NCBI RefSeq assembly: GCF_001877035.1
Contig: NZ_CP015756.1
Coordinates: forward strand, 1,293,001 to 1,357,000
DNA from: Clostridium estertheticum subsp. estertheticum
GTDB lineage: Bacteria > Bacillota > Clostridia > Clostridiales > Clostridiaceae
Length of the DNA stretch: 64,000 nucleotides
Direction of reading: 5' to 3'
Position numbers and translations under genes: made by a program. The notes under the pieces are model-generated. The model made no database searches, was not told where the DNA came from, and saw only the letters and a program-made list of their open reading frames with translations. Shown here one piece after another: positions 44,742-54,075 of the stretch. Each line of letters starts with the position of its first letter. The stretch's first letter is position 1.

Positions 44742-46412
44742 ATGAGAAGTGATGTAGTAACAAAAGGAACAAGCAGAGCACCTCAACGTGCACTATTTAA
44801 TGCTTTAGGTTTTACAAAAGAAGAAATGGAAAGGCCTCTTATAGGCATCGTTAGTTCAAAAAATGATATTGTACCAGGTCATATGAATTTAGATAAAATT
44901 GTAGAAGCTGTGAAAATTGGTGTAGCAATGGCAGGCGGTACTCCGATAGTTTTTCCAGCAATTGCAGTATGCGATGGAATTGCCATGGGTCATCAAGGTA
45001 TGAAGTATTCACTAGCTACAAGAGATTTAATTGCGGATTCAACAGAGGCTATGGCTATGGCACATGCTTTTGATGCACTAGTAATGGTACCGAACTGTGA
45101 TAAAAATGTACCAGGGCTTTTAATGGCAGCAGCAAGAGTTAACGTACCAACTATTTTTGTAAGTGGAGGGCCTATGCTTGCAGGTAAAATTGATGGATGT
45201 AAAACAAGTTTTTCAAGCATTGCTGAGGCAGTTGGTGAGTTTAATGTTGGTAAAATTACCGAGGAAAAGTTGGAAGAATTTGAAAATAAATGTTGTCCAA
45301 CCTGTGGATCTTGTTCTGGTATGTATACTGCAAATAGCATGAATTGTTTAACGGAAGTTCTTGGAATGGGACTTGGCGGGAATGGAACTATCCCCGCGGT
45401 TTATTCTGAGAGAATTAGGCTTGCAAAACAAGCCGGAATGAAAATTATGGAACTACTGGGTAAAAATATAAGGCCGAGAGATATTATGACCCAAGGTGCA
45501 TTTGAAAATGCTCTAACTATGGATATGGCTCTTGGATGTAGTACAAACAGTATGCTTCATTTGCCGGCAATTGCTCATGAAGTAGGCATTGAGTTAAACG
45601 TGGATATGGCAAATGCAATTAGCGATAAAACACCTAATCTCTGTCACCTTGCACCGGCAGGACATACCTATGTTGAGGATTTAAATGAGGCTGGTGGAGT
45701 TTATGCTGTTATGAACGAGATAAACAAATTGAATTTATTAAACACTGATTTGATTACATGTACGGGCAAAACTGTTGCAGAAAATATCAAAGGATGCGTA
45801 ATAAAAGACACACAGGTGATTCGCACTATTACAAATCCTTATAGTACTACTGGGGGAATTGCTGTACTTAAGGGTAATCTTGCTCCAGATTCATGTGTTG
45901 TAAAACGGTCTGCGGTATCAACTGAAATGTTAAAACATGAAGGACCAGCAAGAGTGTTTGATTGTGAAGAAGATGCTTTAAGCGCTATTAATTCAGATGA
46001 GATTACTCCAGGAGATGTTATTGTAATTCGTTATGAAGGTCCTAAGGGTGGTCCTGGCATGAGAGAAATGCTTAATCCAACATCTGCTATTATGGGACGA
46101 GGACTCGGTAACAGTGTAGCTCTTATAACAGATGGACGGTTTAGTGGTGCAACAAGGGGAGCTGCAATTGGACATGTTTCTCCAGAAGCGGCAGTTGGCG
46201 GAAACATTGCTTTAATTCACGAGGGGGATATTATATTAATAGATATTAATGCTAATTCTATTAACTTTAATGTTAGTGATGAAGAACTTAAAATAAGAAA
46301 AGCAAACTGGAAGCCAAGAAAACCTAGTATTACAACAGGTTATCTTGCTAGGTATGCTGCATTAGTGTCATCAGGTAATAAAGGTGCCATCTTAGAAATC
46401 CCAAGATTTTAA
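44742..46412 (+). CDS. ilvD: Dihydroxy-acid dehydratase
   Basis: A 556-residue IlvD/Edd-family enzyme that converts 2,3-dihydroxy-isovalerate and its methyl homologue to 2-oxo acids for valine and isoleucine synthesis. The signatures are [51 protein letters not shown] and [20 protein letters not shown]. The three cysteines (near 122, 187/190/193 and about 202) include the [2Fe-2S] ligands. Full length compared with the family (about 555). It is monocistronic between a promoter at 44668 and a terminator at 46437. The other ilv genes are not nearby. Confidence 0.96.
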   Translation: MRSDVVTKGTSRAPQRALFNALGFTKEEMERPLIGIVSSKNDIVPGHMNLDKIVEAVKIGVAMAGGTPIVFPAIAVCDGIAMGHQGMKYSLATRDLIADSTEAMAMAHAFDALVMVPNCDKNVPGLLMAAARVNVPTIFVSGGPMLAGKIDGCKTSFSSIAEAVGEFNVGKITEEKLEEFENKCCPTCGSCSGMYTANSMNCLTEVLGMGLGGNGTIPAVYSERIRLAKQAGMKIMELLGKNIRPRDIMTQGAFENALTMDMALGCSTNSMLHLPAIAHEVGIELNVDMANAISDKTPNLCHLAPAGHTYVEDLNEAGGVYAVMNEINKLNLLNTDLITCTGKTVAENIKGCVIKDTQVIRTITNPYSTTGGIAVLKGNLAPDSCVVKRSAVSTEMLKHEGPARVFDCEEDALSAINSDEITPGDVIVIRYEGPKGGPGMREMLNPTSAIMGRGLGNSVALITDGRFSGATRGAAIGHVSPEAAVGGNIALIHEGDIILIDINANSINFNVSDEELKIRKANWKPRKPSITTGYLARYAALVSSGNKGAILEIPRF

Positions 46413-46436
46413 ATTGGTATTAAACTAAAAATTTAT

Positions 46437-46484
46437 AAAAATAATAACCTACATCTTATAGAAAGATGTAGGTTATTATTTTTG
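46437..46484. terminator. Bidirectional terminator after ilvD
   Basis: AAAATAATAACCTACATCT pairs perfectly with AGATGTAGGTTATTATTTT around a six-base loop, with A and T tracts on both sides. It serves ilvD and the convergent flavodoxin-like gene. Confidence 0.85.
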
Positions 46485-46524
46485 ATAATATCATTATCAA
46501 ACATGAAACTACGTTGAACTAATT

Positions 46525-47079
46525 TTATACGGTAAGGCTTTGTACCATGCTTTGTGCAGCATTTTTTATGGTAACTAATTTATATTCTCTATTTCTTCTA
46601 GTTACCCCTATGAAATCATATTTTACACCTTTAACATGGTCTACAAATCTTTCGAATGAGGCAAGAGTGGAAAGGCATCCATTGCCAGTTCCACCGGGAG
46701 CTGCAATGCATATAAAAGGTTTACCAAATAAACTGTTTTTATCACCATTTGAGGCTTCGCATCTGCGTAGTCTATCAATAAATGATTTGAGCGATTCGCT
46801 CATATCACCCCAGTAAGTAGGAGTAATAATTATGTATCCATCTGCTTTTACCATTTTTTTGTGTAGGGCTTGAAAATCATCTTTTACCTGGCAGACATGA
46901 TCTTTAAGGCATGTACCCCATCCTTTTCCACAAGCGTGGCAAGCTGGAATATTTAATGTGTTAAGACTTATTATATTTGAGGTAGCTTCGCCCATTTCTA
47001 CTCCAACTTTTGCAGCCTCACCACAGGCAGCAGTTAAACCGTCAGTGTTAGGACTAGAAGTAATTATCATTATGTTCAT
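46525..47079 (-). CDS. Flavodoxin-like NADPH-dependent FMN reductase-family protein
   Basis: A 184-residue flavoprotein of the iron-sulfur-flavoprotein/FMN reductase fold: MNIMIITSSPNTDGLTAACG (phosphate loop), IPACHACGKGWGTCLKDHVC QVKDDF (a four-cysteine part that in relatives may hold a 4Fe-4S cluster or be redox-active) and TPTYWGDMSESLKSFIDRLR, AAPGGTGNGC. It probably moves electrons from NAD(P)H or ferredoxin to small acceptors. GGAGG precedes the ATG. No operon partner is adjacent. Confidence 0.85.
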   Translation of the reverse strand: MNIMIITSSPNTDGLTAACGEAAKVGVEMGEATSNIISLNTLNIPACHACGKGWGTCLKDHVCQVKDDFQALHKKMVKADGYIIITPTYWGDMSESLKSFIDRLRRCEASNGDKNSLFGKPFICIAAPGGTGNGCLSTLASFERFVDHVKGVKYDFIGVTRRNREYKLVTIKNAAQSMVQSLTV

Positions 47080-47349
47080 TTAAAAACCTCCATATTATTT
47101 ATTTTAACTTTCCATTTCATTTTAGTACATTAAGGGGTTAGTGGCAAATAAAATGTATATTCGCCAAAGCTTTTAATATAGAACATATGCTTTAAGAGTA
47201 CAGTTTATTTGGTAAATTTTTTCTGTTTTATATTATTGTTTTTAATATCTAGATAATATATAATTAAAGTTACTTAAGTACATTTTATGAGAAAAATAAG
47301 TTGAGTTTGTATTTTATTAGAACAAGTTTTTGGTTGAAAGGAGATTATT

Positions 47350-47628
47350 ATGAAAACAGATAAATCTAAAGAAAAAGGTACTGTAAAAGAAAAAAAGACT
47401 AATATGTTATTAGCTTCCTTTATGCTATTTGTCTTCCCGATAATAATTGTTGTTGTTGCGGTAGTCTTAGGAGGAAATATAGGGAAACATATAGGAGCAC
47501 CTATTCAAATCGCTAGAGTTTGCGGAGGAATCGTTGGTTTTATATTTGCAATTGTAGTTATTAAATTATTTGATAAATCAGCTGCGATAGATGATAAAGA
47601 AGAAAAAATTTATTGGGAAGATTTGTAG
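47350..47628 (+). CDS. Small two-helix membrane protein, RseC/MucC-like
   Basis: A 92-residue protein. A Lys/Glu-rich N-terminus is followed by two membrane helices (about residues 21-40 and 55-74) with Gly-rich turns (LGGNIGKHIGAPIQIARVCG GIVGF) and an acidic tail ending IYWEDL. The helix pair resembles the C-terminal half of RseC/SoxR-reducing proteins, but the cysteine-bearing N-terminal domain is missing. AAAGGAG precedes the ATG. The assignment is tentative. Confidence 0.6.
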   Translation: MKTDKSKEKGTVKEKKTNMLLASFMLFVFPIIIVVVAVVLGGNIGKHIGAPIQIARVCGGIVGFIFAIVVIKLFDKSAAIDDKEEKIYWEDL

Positions 47629-47691
47629 ATATTAATCTTATAAGCTTTTTAATTATTTAATATTTTAAATTAATCTGAGGGAGTGCTAACG

Positions 47692-48609
47692 ATGATTGGG
47701 AAAAGGCTAAGGTTCGGAGATACTATTGGGCTAATTTCTCCTGCAAGTCCTGAAAATATAGAAGCAATAAAAAAGGCAATTTTATTTCTAAATAATCTAG
47801 GATTTAATGTAATAGAGGGGAAACATCTATATGATAGATGGGGTTATCTTGCTGGCAGAGATAAAGACAGAGCATCCGATATTATGGAAATGTTTGAAAA
47901 TAAAGCAGTAGACATGATACTTTGTGTTAGAGGTGGATATGGCTCAAGTAGATTACTACCATATCTAGATTATGATATTATAAAGAAAAATCCAAAGATA
48001 TTTGCAGGGTTTAGTGATATAACAGTTTTTCTAAATGCTTTTTACGAAAAATGTGAGCTAACTACATTTCATAGCCCAATGGGGACTTCTAATTTAGAAG
48101 ATATGGTCACATTTAAAAGCTTTATGTTTACATTTATGGAAGGGTATAAACCATACACTATTAAAAATCCAGATGAATTTAAAACATCATGTATAAACCC
48201 AGGTATAGCGAAGGGTAACCTTATAGGCGGTAATTTGGGGTTAATATGTAACTCGCTTGGGACTCCATATGAAATTGATATGAAAGATAAAATACTTTTT
48301 ATAGAAGAAGTTAATGAGGCACCTTATAGAGTTGATAGAATACTAACACAACTTTTATTATCAAATAAACTTAAGCAGTGTAAGGGGATTATTTTAGGCC
48401 AATTTAAAGCTTGTGACTTACCACATTATGAAAGAAGCCTTACACTAGAAGAAGTTCTTGAGGATAGATTATACAATTTAGACATACCTATGTTTTCTGG
48501 GTTTTGCTCAGGGCATGATTACCCTAAACTTACAATCCCAATTGGGGCTAGGGTCAGAATGGATGCAGAACTTGGAATTATAAGTATATTGGATGCTGTA
48601 GTAGAATAA
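47692..48609 (+). CDS. LD-carboxypeptidase (peptidase S66)
   Basis: A 305-residue enzyme that removes the terminal D-Ala from murein tetrapeptides during cell-wall recycling, or acts on related peptides such as microcin C. The S66 pattern is complete: GDTIGLISPASPENIEAI, ILCVRGGYGSSRLLPYLDYD (catalytic Ser near 113), IFAGFSDITVFLNAF, FIEEVNEAPYRVDRILTQLL (Glu) and FCSGHDYPKLTIPIGARVRM (His). The start ATG 47692 follows GAGGGAG; an in-frame GTG nine bases earlier is too close to it. It is convergent with the NlpC/P60 gene, another cell-wall enzyme. Confidence 0.92.
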   Translation: MIGKRLRFGDTIGLISPASPENIEAIKKAILFLNNLGFNVIEGKHLYDRWGYLAGRDKDRASDIMEMFENKAVDMILCVRGGYGSSRLLPYLDYDIIKKNPKIFAGFSDITVFLNAFYEKCELTTFHSPMGTSNLEDMVTFKSFMFTFMEGYKPYTIKNPDEFKTSCINPGIAKGNLIGGNLGLICNSLGTPYEIDMKDKILFIEEVNEAPYRVDRILTQLLLSNKLKQCKGIILGQFKACDLPHYERSLTLEEVLEDRLYNLDIPMFSGFCSGHDYPKLTIPIGARVRMDAELGIISILDAVVE

Positions 48610-48610
48610 T

Positions 48611-48648
48611 ATAAAAGCTTGTAAAATTTAAATTTTACAAGCTTTTAT
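48611..48648. terminator. Bidirectional terminator
   Basis: ATAAAAGCTTGTAAAATTT is followed directly by its perfect inverse AAATTTTACAAGCTTTTAT, giving a 38-bp palindrome between the two convergent cell-wall genes. Confidence 0.85.
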
Positions 48649-48656
48649 TATATTAA

Positions 48657-49835
48657 TTATTTTATTACTCTTTTACCTATTACAAAGTGCTCTTTATAAT
48701 ATCCAGTTAATTCAGATATTTTTACAACATCGCCTGGTTTGGGACAATGTATAAATTTATTGTTTCCAATGTAAATTCCAATATGAGATACCTCAGAAGG
48801 TGAAGAAGTATTTGTTGTAAAGAAAACTAAATCGCCATTTTTAAGATTATCTATATTAATAGGTGTACCTACATTTATCTGATCCATAGTTGTTCTAGGT
48901 AAAGTTATACCGTAGTGATTATAAACATAAAGTACAAGTCCTGAACAATCGAAGCCACCACTTATATATTTACCAGTAGTACTTAATGTTGCAGGAGTAG
49001 TACCTCCCCATAAGTACGGCGTACCCAAAAATGTATTAGCATAAGACACTATATTATTTCCGGTAACGGTTGTAGTAGATTGTTGTCCATTTGCTATGTA
49101 GTTTGGACTGTTTGATGTTTCATAAACCATACTTACATATGGTTTATATATGTATCCCCATTGACCAGAATATTTGATCTTGTAGAAATTACCTTGAGTT
49201 CCATATATATCTATCTTTTGATTTGGTTTTAATGAACCTATAATAGTTGCCTTACTATCCAAGGAAGCTGTTTTTCTTACATTTAAAAAATCAGATGCTA
49301 TAATTTTTCCAACACCAGTAGGTTTTGCTGGAGTGGTTACAATAGGCGTTACAGCAGGTGTAGGAGTGCTTGTACTACTTGTAACCTTTACATATAAGGT
49401 ACTTATATAATTTGTTTTTCCATTATAAATTATCTTATAAAACCCATTTAAGGTACCGAGTATTGTAACTTTGCTTCCGAGTGTAATAGATCCAGTCACG
49501 GGGTAGGTGGACCCAGCTCCAGACCTTACATTTAATGTTGTCGCTGTTATTTGACCATGTTTTTCAGTTGTAACAGGAGCGCTTTTTACTAGATTTACGT
49601 ATGAGCTACCTATGTAACCAGTTTTTCCACCCTGATTTATTATATAAAAATCTCCAGATTTTCCGAGAGTAGTTATTTTTTCGTTTTTTGAAAGATAACC
49701 TGTAATGTTAGATAAAAGTGAAGGTTTTTGTCTAACACGTAATGATGATGTATTTACAACACCGGTGTCTGCAATTGCAATTTGGGAACTTACTATAGAC
49801 AATAGCATTACTATAAAAACTATTCTTTTTTTCAT
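48657..49835 (-). CDS. Secreted NlpC/P60 peptidase with three SH3b domains
   Basis: A 392-residue exported cell-wall hydrolase. A signal peptide (residues 1-22, MKKRIVFIVMLLSIVSSQIA) is followed by three bacterial SH3 domains (about 25-85, 94-152, 175-235), each with the pattern LNVRSGAGSTYPVTGSI. The NlpC/P60 domain starts near 255 with ANTFLGTPYLWGG, the catalytic Cys of GGFDCSGLVLYVYNHYG (about 294) and the His of EVSHIGIYIGNNKFIHCPK (about 350). It cuts peptides between D-Glu and diamino acid in peptidoglycan. GGAGG precedes the ATG. Confidence 0.94.
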   Translation of the reverse strand: MKKRIVFIVMLLSIVSSQIAIADTGVVNTSSLRVRQKPSLLSNITGYLSKNEKITTLGKSGDFYIINQGGKTGYIGSSYVNLVKSAPVTTEKHGQITATTLNVRSGAGSTYPVTGSITLGSKVTILGTLNGFYKIIYNGKTNYISTLYVKVTSSTSTPTPAVTPIVTTPAKPTGVGKIIASDFLNVRKTASLDSKATIIGSLKPNQKIDIYGTQGNFYKIKYSGQWGYIYKPYVSMVYETSNSPNYIANGQQSTTTVTGNNIVSYANTFLGTPYLWGGTTPATLSTTGKYISGGFDCSGLVLYVYNHYGITLPRTTMDQINVGTPINIDNLKNGDLVFFTTNTSSPSEVSHIGIYIGNNKFIHCPKPGDVVKISELTGYYKEHFVIGKRVIK

Positions 49836-50287
49836 TTGTTTGCCTCCAATATTTCATTTAATAGTTCTATTTCACTTTAATACGAAACATGAGATAGCTA
49901 AATTATATATTCACCACCTTTATTTTGAGTCTAATTTAATCCTACTCAAAAAATCCCATGGGAAATATTATGAAGTCGTATTTAAATAGTATAGCACTTA
50001 TACTATAAAAAATGTTATTTTTATAAAAAAAATGTCGCTATTTGTTGTTTAACATGATATATATCAATACTGAAAAGGTATTAAGTAGAACTAAGAAACA
50101 AATTAGTGATCAAGTCAATATTAATACAACAAACATCTTCTGATTATTGATTTTATAATCTAATAAGTATAATATATAAATAAAATGTAGATTACAAATC
50201 ACATATTTATATAACAAGTAAGGATAATTTTTGAGTCTATGTGTAATTTTTAAATATGGGAAGACCATATATGGGGAGGCTGAAAGA
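49836..50287. other. Gap with a small inverted repeat between divergent genes
   Basis: This is a 450-bp AT-rich region between the divergent NlpC/P60 and ModE-like genes. TAGTATA-GCACT-TATACTA (49987-50005) is a perfect 7-bp-arm inverted repeat that might be an operator. GGGGAGG for the next gene lies at 50272-50278. Nothing else is clear. Confidence 0.4.
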
Positions 50288-51253
50288 GTGGAGAAATATT
50301 CTGCATTAACTCCAATAGAAGTTGCGGAGATACTTAAAATATCAAAGAACACAGTTTATGAATTGGTAAAAAGAGGAGAGCTTAATTCATATAAAGTTGG
50401 CAATAAATTAAGAATAGAAATGAAGGACATTGAAGAATATAAAAATAAGTCTAAAAGACTTCAAAATACTAAACAAAGTAATGATGAAGGAATTAATTCT
50501 TATAATTCGATTGAGAGCCAATATGGATTAGAAAAAATTCAAAAAAATTATGGCTTTGTTATATGTGGTCAGGATATTATGCTAGATATATTATCAAGAC
50601 ATTTACAACAACATACTAAAGGGTTTCAGGCACTTAGATCTTATATTGGTAGTTATGATGGATTATATGCACTTTATCATGGTAATGTTCAAATTGCTAC
50701 GTCTCATTTATGGGATGGTGATACAGGGCAGTATAATGTACCTTATGTAAAAAGAATGCTTCCTGGAATACCTGCAATAATAGTTCATCTTGCTAATAGG
50801 ATGCAAGGATTTTATGTTCAAAAGGGTAATCCTAAAGAGGTAAAAGGATGGGAAGACTTAAAACGATCAGAAATTATTATAATAAACCGAGAGATAGGTA
50901 GTGGGACAAGAGTATTATTAGATGAACATTTAAAAAAGCTTGGAATAGATGGTAATAATCTATCTGGTTACGATAGAGAATGTTTTTCACATCTTGCAGT
51001 AGCGAGTACTGTTGCAAGAGGGGGAGCTGATATAGCTATTGGAAATGAAAAAGCTTGCCAGCAGGTAAATGAAATTGATTTCATTCCATTACAAACTGAA
51101 AGTTATGATCTTGTAATTAAGAAAGAGGATTTAGACAAGCCTCGTTTTCAAGCTGTATTTCAAATTATTAGGTCAAAGGAGTTTAAACTCGAACTAGAAG
51201 GTATAGGCGGATATGACCTTAAAGATATAGGGGTTATAACTGCGGAGACCTAA
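50288..51253 (+). CDS. DNA-binding regulator with periplasmic-binding-protein-like domain (probable molybdate/anion sensor)
   Basis: A 321-residue cytoplasmic protein. Residues 1-50 are an excisionase-type helix-turn-helix: ALTPIEVAEILKISKNTVYE LVKRGELNSYKVGNKLRIEM. From about 90 a PBP-like (ModA/LysR-effector-like) domain follows: CGQDIMLDILSRHLQ, HLWDGDTGQYNVPYVKRMLP, INREIGSGTRVLLDEHLKKL and VARGGADIAIGNE. It is encoded directly upstream of modABC, so molybdate or tungstate is the likely ligand and modA the likely target. The start GTG 50288 follows GGGGAGG; an earlier in-frame start lacks a ribosome site. Confidence 0.85.
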   Translation: MEKYSALTPIEVAEILKISKNTVYELVKRGELNSYKVGNKLRIEMKDIEEYKNKSKRLQNTKQSNDEGINSYNSIESQYGLEKIQKNYGFVICGQDIMLDILSRHLQQHTKGFQALRSYIGSYDGLYALYHGNVQIATSHLWDGDTGQYNVPYVKRMLPGIPAIIVHLANRMQGFYVQKGNPKEVKGWEDLKRSEIIIINREIGSGTRVLLDEHLKKLGIDGNNLSGYDRECFSHLAVASTVARGGADIAIGNEKACQQVNEIDFIPLQTESYDLVIKKEDLDKPRFQAVFQIIRSKEFKLELEGIGGYDLKDIGVITAET

Positions 51254-51302
51254 TGAACTAAAAAGTGATTTAGCATATACGCTAAATCACTTTTTAGTTC
51301 AT
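51253..51302. terminator. Bidirectional terminator after the regulator
   Basis: A perfect 22-bp stem (ATGAACTAAAAAGTGATTTA GC and its inverse, loop ATATAC at 51275-51280) closes the regulator gene and separates it from the modA promoter. Confidence 0.85.
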
Positions 51303-51328
51303 TATTATAAATTATTTATAAAAAATAG

Positions 51329-51420
51329 TTGAAATATTCAGTGAATTAGGATACAATAAAAAACAATAAACACAACGTAACATAACAAAACATGACAGAA
51401 CATAATAGAACACAATAGAA
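51329..51420 (+). promoter_or_regulatory. modA promoter with phased 10-bp repeats
   Basis: TTGAAA (51329-51334), a 17-bp spacer and TACAAT (51352-51357) make a good promoter. From 51351 seven consecutive 10-base units follow without gaps to 51420: ATACAATAAA, AAACAATAAA, CACAACGTAA, CATAACAAAA, CATGACAGAA, CATAATAGAA, CACAATAGAA (consensus roughly CAYAAYARAA). They cover the -10 box and the first transcribed bases. Spacing of one helical turn suggests cooperative protein binding; the upstream regulator is a natural candidate. Confidence 0.7.
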
Positions 51421-51442
51421 ATATATTTATAGGGGGAAGAAA

Positions 51443-52264
51443 ATGAAAAAAAGAGTAAGTTTTGTATTAACTATGTTCCTAATTACATTCACATTGGCAA
51501 TGACGGGGTGCGCTCAAAAGGCTAAAACAGCTGAAACACCAGTTCAACCAGCTGCTCAAAAATCAGTTACACTTACAATTTCAGCTGCTGCAAGTTTAAC
51601 AGAGGCCATGGGGGAAATAAAAACACTTTATAAAAAGGAAAAACCCAATGTTACAATAAATTATAACTTTGGTTCTTCAGGAATTTTACAACAACAAATA
51701 GAACAAGGCGCAAATGCTGATTTATTCTTTTCGGCGGCTACAAAACAGATGACTGAACTTGCGAAAAAAGGGTTGCTGATTGACTCTACTAAGGTTAATC
51801 TATTAGGAAATACGGTGGTACTTATAACCAAGAGTGATTCTACATTAGGTATTAAGGATTTTAAAGATTTGAAAAACAGTAATATCAAAAAAATTGCTTT
51901 GGGAGAGTCTAAAACTGTTCCTGTAGGACAATACTCAGAGGAAATATTGACATCTTTAAAAATTCTTGATAAAGTGAAAGCAAAGGCTGTTTATGGAAAA
52001 GATGTTAAAGAAGTTTTATCTTGGGTAGAATCAGGAGATGCAGATGCCGGAGTTGTATATGGCACGGATGCTAAGACTTCTAAAAAGGTAAAGGTTGTAG
52101 CTGTCGCTGGCAAAAAATTATATAAAAAGCCAGTGGTATATCCAGTTGCTGTAATTAAAGCTAGTAAAAATATAGATGATACTAAAGCGTTTTTAAAATA
52201 TTTATCTAGTGATAAAGCAAAAGCAGTGTTTGTTAAATATGGTTTTAGCTTTCTTGTAAAATAA
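51443..52264 (+). CDS. modA: Molybdate ABC transporter substrate-binding lipoprotein
   Basis: A 273-residue exported protein with a lipoprotein signal (LAMTGC, Cys near 23) and the ModA fold: SAAASLTEAMGEIKTLYKKE, NYNFGSSGILQQQIEQGANA DLFFSAA, and GDADAGVVYGTDAKTSKKVK. The Ser/Ala residues of SAAAS and GSSG bind the oxyanion. It captures molybdate (or tungstate) outside the membrane and feeds ModB. The gene opens the modABC operon after a strong ribosome site (GGGGGAAG). Molybdate supply fits the Mo-nitrogenase operon downstream. Confidence 0.95.
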   Translation: MKKRVSFVLTMFLITFTLAMTGCAQKAKTAETPVQPAAQKSVTLTISAAASLTEAMGEIKTLYKKEKPNVTINYNFGSSGILQQQIEQGANADLFFSAATKQMTELAKKGLLIDSTKVNLLGNTVVLITKSDSTLGIKDFKDLKNSNIKKIALGESKTVPVGQYSEEILTSLKILDKVKAKAVYGKDVKEVLSWVESGDADAGVVYGTDAKTSKKVKVVAVAGKKLYKKPVVYPVAVIKASKNIDDTKAFLKYLSSDKAKAVFVKYGFSFLVK

Positions 52265-52281
52265 GTTAGGAGTTGGAGTGT

Positions 52282-52965
52282 ATGTCAGAATATTCACCAT
52301 TATGGATTTCCATAAAAACCTCTATTACAGCTACTTTTATAGTGTTTTTTATTGGTATCGCAGCGGCTTGGTTTATGGCTAGCTATAAGGGACGTGCTAG
52401 GGGGATATTAGATGGGATTTTGACATTGCCAATGGTACTTCCTCCAACGGTTGTAGGATTTATATTACTTATGATTATAGGAAAGAATTTCCATATAGGA
52501 AAGTTATTAAGTAGATTTGGAATTAATATAATATTCACATGGTATGCTACAGTTATAGCTGCAACTGTAGTTGCCTTTCCTTTAATGTATAGGACTTGTG
52601 TTGGTGCTTTTAGGCAAATTGATGTTAATGTTATTAATGCAGCAAGGACCCTTGGGGTATCAGAGCGAAAAATTTTTTGGAAGGTAGCTGTACCACTAGC
52701 TTGGCCAGGAATTGCCGCAGGTACAGTCTTGTCATTTGCAAGGGCACTTGGAGAATTTGGAGCAACTATAATGATTGCTGGAAGTATTCCTGGTAAAACG
52801 CAAACAATACCAATTGCAATATATTTTGCTGAGGTAGCAGGAGAAACTAGCAATGCCATTAAATGGGTTATATTGATATTTATAATATCTTTAACAGTAA
52901 TGGTTGCTAGTGATAAATGGGCTGAGAAGCAAATGTTTATAGTATCATCTGCTAGGAGAAAATAA
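52282..52965 (+). CDS. modB: Molybdate ABC transporter permease
   Basis: A 227-residue permease with five or six membrane helices and the BPD_transp_1 EAA loop INAARTLGVSERKIFWKVAV PLAWPGIAAG near 125-154. The N-terminal pattern PLWISIKTSITATFIVFFIG and TLPMVLPPTVVGFILLMIIG is typical of ModB. It forms the channel for molybdate together with ModC. The start ATG 52282 has TAGGAG upstream. It ends two bases before modC. Confidence 0.94.
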   Translation: MSEYSPLWISIKTSITATFIVFFIGIAAAWFMASYKGRARGILDGILTLPMVLPPTVVGFILLMIIGKNFHIGKLLSRFGINIIFTWYATVIAATVVAFPLMYRTCVGAFRQIDVNVINAARTLGVSERKIFWKVAVPLAWPGIAAGTVLSFARALGEFGATIMIAGSIPGKTQTIPIAIYFAEVAGETSNAIKWVILIFIISLTVMVASDKWAEKQMFIVSSARRK

Positions 52966-52967
52966 TT

Positions 52968-54050
52968 ATGAGTTTAGAAGTAGATATTATAAAAAAACTA
53001 CAAGGATTTGAACTTAAAGTTAAATTTAAGGCTGATAATTATACATTAGGTTTTTTAGGATCGTCTGGGTCAGGGAAAAGCATGACGCTAAGATGTATTG
53101 CGGGAATTGCAACACCTGATACAGGGCGAATAGTGTTAAATAATCGTGTGTTATTTGATTCAGAAAAAAAAATAAATATGCCAATACGAGAAAGAAAGGT
53201 TGGTTTTCTTTTTCAAAATTATGCTCTTTTTCCTAATATGACAGTAGAAGAAAATATTGGTTTCGGGCTTATTAAAAGGATTTCTAAAGTTGATAAAGTT
53301 AATAAAATTAGTAAGAAAATTATGGACTTACAGCTTAATGGAATGGAAAAAAGATATCCATATCAATTGTCAGGAGGGCAACAACAAAGAGTTGCACTTG
53401 CAAGGGCTCTTGTTGTAGACCCTGAAATATTACTTCTTGATGAACCATTTTCAGCACTAGATGAGCACCTTAGGAATAACATGATTATTAGGCTGAAGGA
53501 GGATCTTAAGGAATTTAAGGGAACTTCAATTTTTGTTACACATAACATGGAAGAAGCTTATCAATTATGCAATAATATAATAATAATAGCAGGAGGAAAG
53601 ATTGATGCTGTTGGTCATAAGGACGTTATATTTAATAATCCACCAACGCTTTATTCTGCTAAATTAACAGGTTGTAAAAATATTTCAAAGGCTAGGAAAA
53701 TTGAACCTAATATAATAGAAGCTGTTGATTGGGGATGCAAAATTACATTTAATTATGAAATAGAAGGCGATATAACATATATAGGAATTAGGGCTCATTA
53801 TTTAGAAATCTGTGAAGAAGATGAAGTCATTAATACTTTTAATTGTTGGGTTGTTTTTACTAGTGAGGCTTTATTTAGAATAAAAGTATATCTTAAATTT
53901 GGTAAGCCTATACTAGGTGAAAAAGATTATAATATAATGTGGGATATTTCAAAGGAAGAATGGGATTTAATTAAACAAAAACCACTTCCTTTAAAAATAA
54001 GAATTAATACGGATAAAGTTATAAAAATCAAGAAAAGCATATCAAATTAA
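52968..54050 (+). CDS. modC: Molybdate ABC transporter ATPase
   Basis: A 360-residue ABC ATPase. Walker A is LGSSGSGKSMTLRCIAG near 27-43, the Q-loop FLFQNYALFPNMTVEENIGF, the signature LSGGQQQRVALARALVVDPE, Walker B ILLLDEPFSALDE and the H-loop FVTHNMEEAYQ. The C-terminal 120 residues (from about 240) form a TOBE/MOP-like beta domain, shorter than two full MOP repeats. It drives uptake through ModB. It is the last gene of modABC and ends at a bidirectional terminator. Confidence 0.92.
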   Translation: MSLEVDIIKKLQGFELKVKFKADNYTLGFLGSSGSGKSMTLRCIAGIATPDTGRIVLNNRVLFDSEKKINMPIRERKVGFLFQNYALFPNMTVEENIGFGLIKRISKVDKVNKISKKIMDLQLNGMEKRYPYQLSGGQQQRVALARALVVDPEILLLDEPFSALDEHLRNNMIIRLKEDLKEFKGTSIFVTHNMEEAYQLCNNIIIIAGGKIDAVGHKDVIFNNPPTLYSAKLTGCKNISKARKIEPNIIEAVDWGCKITFNYEIEGDITYIGIRAHYLEICEEDEVINTFNCWVVFTSEALFRIKVYLKFGKPILGEKDYNIMWDISKEEWDLIKQKPLPLKIRINTDKVIKIKKSISN

Positions 54051-54075
54051 AAGGTCACCTATTAAAGGCGACCTT
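54050..54075. terminator. Bidirectional terminator between modC and the DUF2325-like gene
   Basis: AAAGGTCACCT pairs with AGGCGACCTTT with one mismatch and a four-base loop. T-rich sequence follows on the plus strand and A-rich sequence precedes. The stop codons of both convergent genes lie at its edges. Confidence 0.75.

Noticed and set aside
51351-51420. CRISPR array
   Set aside because: Units are only 10 bases, contiguous and without spacers; no cas genes are present.
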